Shown here: positions 60,084-64,000 of the stretch, piece by piece | How positions within the stretch are numbered: the first letter of the stretch is position 1 | Layout: the number at the start of each line of letters is the position of its first letter | Origin: an uncultured bacterium | GTDB lineage: Bacteria > Verrucomicrobiota > Verrucomicrobiia > CAIQCK01 | DNA length: 64,000 nucleotides | NCBI GenBank assembly: GCA_903870275.1 | Contig: CAIQCK010000121.1 | Span: forward strand, 62,001 to 126,000 | Reading direction: 5' to 3' | Notes under the pieces: model-generated | Database searches by the model: none | What the model was told of the DNA's origin: nothing | Seen by the model: only the letters and a program-made list of their open reading frames with translations | Program-made: the position numbers and the translations under genes

Positions 60084-61202
60084 ATGCCGGACAAAGCCAC
60101 CACCCATCTTCATCTCGTTTGCGGCAGCGAGGAGTATCTCGTCAAGGAGAACGCCCGCCGGCTGTTGAAGTCGCTTGCGCCCAAAGGTGGCGCGGAGTTC
60201 GCCGTCGAGATCGTGGACGGCGCTGTTACCCGGGCCGACGATGCGGTGAAGGCCGTCTATCGCGTGCTGGAGGCCGTGAACACGCTCGGTTTCTTCTCCA
60301 GTGAAAAACTCATCTGGTTCAAGGATGCCAACTTCTTCGGCACCGACAAAACGTCCGGCGCCGCCGCGGTCACCGAGGCGGTGGCCGAACTGGTCGCCGT
60401 GCTGAAGAAAGGTCTGCCCGCCGGCGTCACGCTCCTCATCAGCGCCGGTGAGATGGACAAGCGCCGCGCGTTCTACCTCGCGTGCGACAGACTCGGCGAT
60501 GTCGCGGTGTTCGACGCGATTGATCCGACCAGGGACCGGCAGTGGGAGGACAAGGTCACCGATTTCATCGCGGCGCACGCCCGCGCGCTCGGCAAGAACG
60601 TCAGCCATCAGGCGGTCGCCCAACTCATCGAACTCAACGGCGCCAACCTCCGCCAGATCGAGACCGAACTGGAGAAGATCGCTGCCTACGTCGGCGACCG
60701 CGGCACCATCGAGCCGGCGGACGTGCGCGCCGTCGGCAGCGCCTCGCGCGAAGCCATCGCGTGGAATCTCAACGACGCCGTCGGTCATCGCGACCTCGGC
60801 AAGGCGTTGCGGCTGCTCGACCGGCTCCTGTTCCAGGGCGAGGAAGTCATGGGTCTGCTCTTCGCCATTGCGTCGCGCGTGCGGCAGTTACTCATCCTGC
60901 GGGAACTGGTGGACCGCAAACTGTTGCGGCCCGGCGGCGAATACATGCAAATCAAGGGTCAGCTTGACCGCCTGCCCGCAAGCGTCCGCGATGAACTGCC
61001 GGCCGACCGAAAACTGAACCCGTTGCTGCAACATCCGTTTCCCGTTTTCAAAACGCTCCAGCAAGCCGTCAACTACTCGCGCCCGCAACTGATCCGCGCG
61101 ATGCAATGGCTGCTCGACACCAACCAGCAACTCGTCACCAGCAGCCTGCCGGACCGGCTGGCGATGGAGGAGTTGCTCGCCCGAATCATCACCGCCAAAT
61201 GA
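60084..61202 (+). CDS. holA: DNA polymerase III subunit delta
   Basis: 372 aa. HLVCGSEEYLVKENARRLL, LGFFSSEKLIWFKDANFF, the AAA-like middle domain and the C-terminal collar segment (DLGKALRLLDRLLFQGEEVMGLLFAIASRVRQLL) are typical of HolA, which opens the sliding clamp within the clamp loader. Starts 6 bp after the peptidase gene and overlaps the next gene as ATGA. Confidence 0.93.
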   Translation: MPDKATTHLHLVCGSEEYLVKENARRLLKSLAPKGGAEFAVEIVDGAVTRADDAVKAVYRVLEAVNTLGFFSSEKLIWFKDANFFGTDKTSGAAAVTEAVAELVAVLKKGLPAGVTLLISAGEMDKRRAFYLACDRLGDVAVFDAIDPTRDRQWEDKVTDFIAAHARALGKNVSHQAVAQLIELNGANLRQIETELEKIAAYVGDRGTIEPADVRAVGSASREAIAWNLNDAVGHRDLGKALRLLDRLLFQGEEVMGLLFAIASRVRQLLILRELVDRKLLRPGGEYMQIKGQLDRLPASVRDELPADRKLNPLLQHPFPVFKTLQQAVNYSRPQLIRAMQWLLDTNQQLVTSSLPDRLAMEELLARIITAK

Positions 61203-62062
61203 ACCGATTCCGTCAGATATTAGGATTATGGCTCGCCTCGGTTTGCACCGTCGCGATGGCGCAGGAGAGTTATCTCTGGTCGTTTGACCGTGACACCGTC
61301 GGCAAACTGCCGTCCTACTTGACGGCGGACCCAACCTGGTCGGTGGCGACGGACACCGGCGCGCCGACACTGCCGAATGTGTTGGCGGCCGACGGCTCGG
61401 GTTGCACCAATGCGCTCGGCTCCATCTGCGCCGTGCAGGGATTCAAACTCGAACAAGGCCATCTTTGGACGCGGCTCAACGTCTCCAGCGGCGCGGCAGG
61501 GTTGGTGTTCCGGATGCGCGCGGGCAACAACTTCGACGTGCTGATGGTGACGCCCGACACCAGCCGGCTGCAACTGATGGCCATCCACAACGGCGTGCCG
61601 CAGGAGCTGGCCGGGTGCATGTTGAAGACCACGTTCGGCCGCTGGCACCGCATTGGCGTCGAACTCGACGGCCGCACCATCGGCTGCTACTTCGATGGCG
61701 AATTGCGGCTGACAGCCGCGGAGGACCCGATGAGCGCCGGCAAAGGCTCCATCGGCCTGATCGTCGCGGGCGGCGGCCGGGGGCGCTTCGACGATTTGAA
61801 CGTGGACATAGCCGCCCCTTCCGAGCCGCCACGCCGCTCGGAGAGCATCATTCAAGTGGCGCTGCTCGGCGACCGGATTCTCGTCGGATCGGCCCTCGTG
61901 ACGGCGACGGAACTGGCGGATCGTCTGGCGCAGCGGTTCGACAAGGACCAGCGCCTCCTCATCCTCGTGGACAAGGACATCAACTACGAGCGCGTCGAGC
62001 AGGTGATGAAAGCCGCCGTCACCGTCGGCTTCGAGAAAATCTCCATCGAATTGCGCAAGTGA
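61199..62062 (+). CDS. Secreted LamG-like domain fused to ExbD/TolR-like domain
   Basis: 287 aa, ATG at 61199 overlapping the holA stop. Signal peptide (ILGLWLASVCTVAMAQ), then a concanavalin/LamG-like beta sandwich (about residues 22-205: WSFDRDTVGKLPSYL, LVFRMRAGNNFDVLMV, GRWHRIGVELDGRTIGCYFDGE). The last 70 residues resemble the periplasmic domain of ExbD/TolR (ALVTATELADRLAQRF, LLILVDKDINYERVEQVMKA, GFEKISIEL), but the usual N-terminal membrane helix is replaced by the LamG domain. No exbB is nearby. Function unknown. Confidence 0.72.
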   Translation: MNRFRQILGLWLASVCTVAMAQESYLWSFDRDTVGKLPSYLTADPTWSVATDTGAPTLPNVLAADGSGCTNALGSICAVQGFKLEQGHLWTRLNVSSGAAGLVFRMRAGNNFDVLMVTPDTSRLQLMAIHNGVPQELAGCMLKTTFGRWHRIGVELDGRTIGCYFDGELRLTAAEDPMSAGKGSIGLIVAGGGRGRFDDLNVDIAAPSEPPRRSESIIQVALLGDRILVGSALVTATELADRLAQRFDKDQRLLILVDKDINYERVEQVMKAAVTVGFEKISIELRK

Positions 62063-62167
62063 CGCGCCGCCGCGGGCACTTGGCGGGGACGGGCCGTTTG
62101 ACTTATGGCCGCCGGTAGTTGACGATAGGGGGTAAACGGAATCACAAAACAGCCGAAGGAGACCATC

Positions 62168-62662
62168 ATGTTGAGCAGTAAAGTAGAGAAGGCGATTAAC
62201 AAACAGATCCATCACGAATTCACCACGTCCTATGCTTACCTGGCCCTGAGCGCCTGGTTCGCCAGCCAGAACCTGCCGGGCTTTGCCCACTGGATGCGGG
62301 TGCAACACCAGGAGGAACTGACCCACGCGGCGAAGCTGTTCGAGTTCGTCGTGGACCGCGGTGGCCGGGTGGAACTCGAAGCGCTGGGCAAACCGCAGGC
62401 CGACTACAGTTCGCCAAAAGACGCGATCTCGGCGGCGCTGAAGCTGGAGCAGACCACCACCGCGCTCATCAACAACCTTTACGGTCTCGGCGCGGAGGAA
62501 AAGGACTACGCCACACACAGCCGCCTGCAATGGTTCGTGGACGAGCAGGTGGAGGAGGAGAAGAACGTCGGCGAAATCCTCGCCATGCTGAAGATGGCCG
62601 GCGACAGCAAAGGCACGCTGCTGATGCTCGATCACAAGCTCGCCAAACGCGGCAAGTCCTGA
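62168..62662 (+). CDS. ftnA: Ferritin
   Basis: 164 aa, AAGGAG with 7-nt spacing. Four-helix bundle with ferroxidase ligands in NKQIHHEFTTSYAYLALSAWF (Glu), HQEELTHAAKLFEFV (EExxH) and VDEQVEEEKNVGEIL. No Met-rich haem site, so non-haem ferritin. Stores iron as ferrihydrite in the cytoplasm. A strong hairpin follows the stop. Confidence 0.95.
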   Translation: MLSSKVEKAINKQIHHEFTTSYAYLALSAWFASQNLPGFAHWMRVQHQEELTHAAKLFEFVVDRGGRVELEALGKPQADYSSPKDAISAALKLEQTTTALINNLYGLGAEEKDYATHSRLQWFVDEQVEEEKNVGEILAMLKMAGDSKGTLLMLDHKLAKRGKS

Positions 62663-62690
62663 GCCGTAACGAGAGTTTTGCAGCAACTGG

Positions 62691-62727
62691 CCGCATCGGC
62701 CGGGACAGCGATGTCCGGCCGGTGCGG
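62691..62727 (+). terminator. Hairpin after ferritin
   Basis: A stem of about 16 bp (CCGCATCGGCCGGGACA / TGTCCGGCCGGTGCGG, one bulge) with a 4-nt loop, 28 bp after the ferritin stop. The following T-run is weak, so termination is likely but not certain. Confidence 0.5.
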
Positions 62728-62860
62728 CCGGTTCTGGTTTTGCGGACGGCGGCGCAGCTTTTGACGATTGACGCCGCGCTTGTTGCGCCGTAGAAAAGAT
62801 TCCCATGACCGCTGTAAATCCAGCCGGAACGTGTTCGCGCATATGAAAGGATACCCGCCA

Positions 62861-64000
62861 ATGAATGGTCCGATGACTCGCAGGGAGCTTCTCCGATATC
62901 TTTCCGCCGCTGGATTCGGCACGGCGTTTGCCAGCCGCGCTGTCGCCGACGAACTCGGCGACGCGCCGAAGGGCAAGATACCGGAACTTCAACCCTTTCC
63001 CGTTGTTGACCGGCCGCGTTATCCCGCCACGCTGGTTGGCGGCAGGGTCATCCAGCCCGAGCGGCCGTTGGCGGTGGCGAACGAGACCGACGTGCTGGTC
63101 GTCGGCGGCGGGCCGGCCGGATTCGCCGCCGCCGTCGCCGCCGCGCGCGCGGGCGCCAAGACAACGCTGGTGGAGCGCTACGGCTACTTCGGCGGATTGT
63201 GGACCGGCGGCATCGTGCTCGTGGTCATCAGCACGCACGCCAGGGAAAACGGCGAGATGGTCAAAGTCGTCCGCGGCATCGGCGGCGAATTGTTGGACCG
63301 GCTGGCGAAAGTGGACGGAGGGGTCATCAACCAAGCGCCGGGCAAGTGGAATCCCACGAGCGATCCCGAAGCCACGAAGTTCATGATGGACGAAATGGTC
63401 TGCGAGGCGGGCGTGAAAGTGTTCTTTCACAGTTGGGTCGCCGACGTGGTCATGGACGGCAACGCCATCCGCGGCGTGGTGTTCGAGAGCAAGGCCGGAC
63501 GCCAGGCCATCCTCGCCAAGGTGGTGGTGGACACGACGGGCGACGGCGATGTTTTCGCAGCCGCGGGCGCGGAGCACGAGCAGCGGTTGCACGCCATCGG
63601 CCTCGTGCATCGGCTCGGCAACGTGGACCGGGTTGACATGGAGGAATTGAAGGAGAATGGCGTCAAGTCGTTGGGAAGCGCGGAGCCGCAACCGAGCGTC
63701 AAGTGGGTCAACCTGCGCGGGCCGAGCACGAACGGCCTCGACGTGAACGAGTTGACGCGCCTCGAGTTCGAGCATCGCCGCAAGATTTGGGAGCATGTGC
63801 AGAAGCTCCGCAAAACGTCCGGAGGCGAGTCGCTGTTTCTGTTGCAGGTCGCGCCGCAACTCGGCGTGCGCACGACACGGCTGCTGGCAGGCGTGAAGCA
63901 ACTGACGTTCGAGGAGTTCAAGGAAGGCCGCAAGTTTCCCGACACGATTGCGGTCGGCGGCGGGCAAAAGCCGACACGGTGCGGCTGGCCCATCCCGTAT
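62861..64000 (+). CDS. FAD-dependent oxidoreductase, partial
   Basis: 380 codons visible from ATG at 62861 (AAAGGA upstream); an in-frame ATG at 62843 is possible. Frame open at the right edge. A Tat-type N-terminus (TRRELLRYLSAAGFGTAFA) is followed by the FAD site DVLVVGGGPAGFAAAVAAARAG and RYGYFGGLWTGGIV, as in the FAD_oxidored family (pfam12831). Such enzymes are common in Verrucomicrobia and Planctomycetes and are exported by Tat with bound FAD; substrate unknown. Confidence 0.85.
   Translation, partial: MNGPMTRRELLRYLSAAGFGTAFASRAVADELGDAPKGKIPELQPFPVVDRPRYPATLVGGRVIQPERPLAVANETDVLVVGGGPAGFAAAVAAARAGAKTTLVERYGYFGGLWTGGIVLVVISTHARENGEMVKVVRGIGGELLDRLAKVDGGVINQAPGKWNPTSDPEATKFMMDEMVCEAGVKVFFHSWVADVVMDGNAIRGVVFESKAGRQAILAKVVVDTTGDGDVFAAAGAEHEQRLHAIGLVHRLGNVDRVDMEELKENGVKSLGSAEPQPSVKWVNLRGPSTNGLDVNELTRLEFEHRRKIWEHVQKLRKTSGGESLFLLQVAPQLGVRTTRLLAGVKQLTFEEFKEGRKFPDTIAVGGGQKPTRCGWPIPY

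Noticed and set aside
59034..60788. A 584-codon minus-strand open frame
   Set aside because: Antisense to the metallopeptidase-like gene and holA; no domain.
61226..63967. A 913-codon minus-strand open frame
   Set aside because: Antisense to three well-supported genes (LamG/ExbD fusion, ferritin, FAD enzyme) and of arginine/alanine-rich shadow composition.

Overview
The window looks like chromosomal DNA from a Verrucomicrobiota bacterium, possibly of the Pedosphaera/Limisphaera group (inference from gene content only). The pointers are two PEP-CTERM sorting-signal proteins, a PQQ-like beta-propeller with a DWPQWQGP start, a type I sulfatase, a DAHP synthase/chorismate mutase fusion, SPFH-rich membrane operons, high GC, and intergenic gaps crowded with short inverted and word-like repeats. 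It is Gram-negative in style, with porin, signal-peptide and ExbD-like proteins.

Layout. 1-8.3 kb is a polysaccharide or surface-glycan block on the minus strand (DUF362 protein, WecG/TagA, GT4, two GT2, GT39, methyltransferase), with one GT2 on the plus strand. 8.4-10.85 kb is the translation operon infC-rpmI-rplT-pheS; infC has no ATG/GTG/TTG at the right place and appears to start at ATA inside a hairpin. 11-15.3 kb carries a PEP-CTERM protein, a PQQ propeller, tRNA-Phe and a UbiD-family decarboxylase. 15.3-16.9 kb and 18.5-19.1 kb are repeat fields. 17.8-21.8 kb holds the 5-oxoprolinase genes pxpA, pxpB and pxpC with a mutarotase. 21.9-26.4 kb has an MFS transporter, a secreted nitrilase-fold protein and the DAHP synthase/chorismate mutase. 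26.5-31.3 kb is an unusual operon: a P1B-type metal ATPase fused to an HflK-like SPFH domain, followed by HflC-like and HflK-like proteins. 31.5-38.4 kb has a pyruvate-dehydrogenase-type E2 that has lost its key residues, a PEP-CTERM trypsin-like protease, a PrsW-like membrane protein with a zinc ribbon, and a sulfatase.

38.5-52.4 kb is a complete phosphate-starvation block: Pit transporter with DUF47 partner, PhoB-PhoR, a stand-alone receiver, a porin, PstSCAB, PhoU, and a glycolipid synthase fused to a PHP phosphoesterase domain. Five promoters here share 7-mers of the form TTGTMAC spaced 11 bp apart, which I read as this lineage's Pho box.

52.5-59 kb is the most unusual part. A NarL/LuxR-type response regulator stands alone, preceded by a stub of a lost histidine kinase. 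It is followed by a galaxin-like, extremely cysteine-rich secreted repeat protein behind an operator-promoter, a conserved leader and an intrinsic terminator, and then by DUF1573, rhodanese and MauE/DoxX genes. At 58.4-58.9 kb lies a collapsed ghost copy of the same locus, which keeps the promoter and leader almost intact. 59-64 kb ends with a metallopeptidase-like protein, holA, a secreted LamG/ExbD-like fusion, ferritin and a partial flavoprotein.
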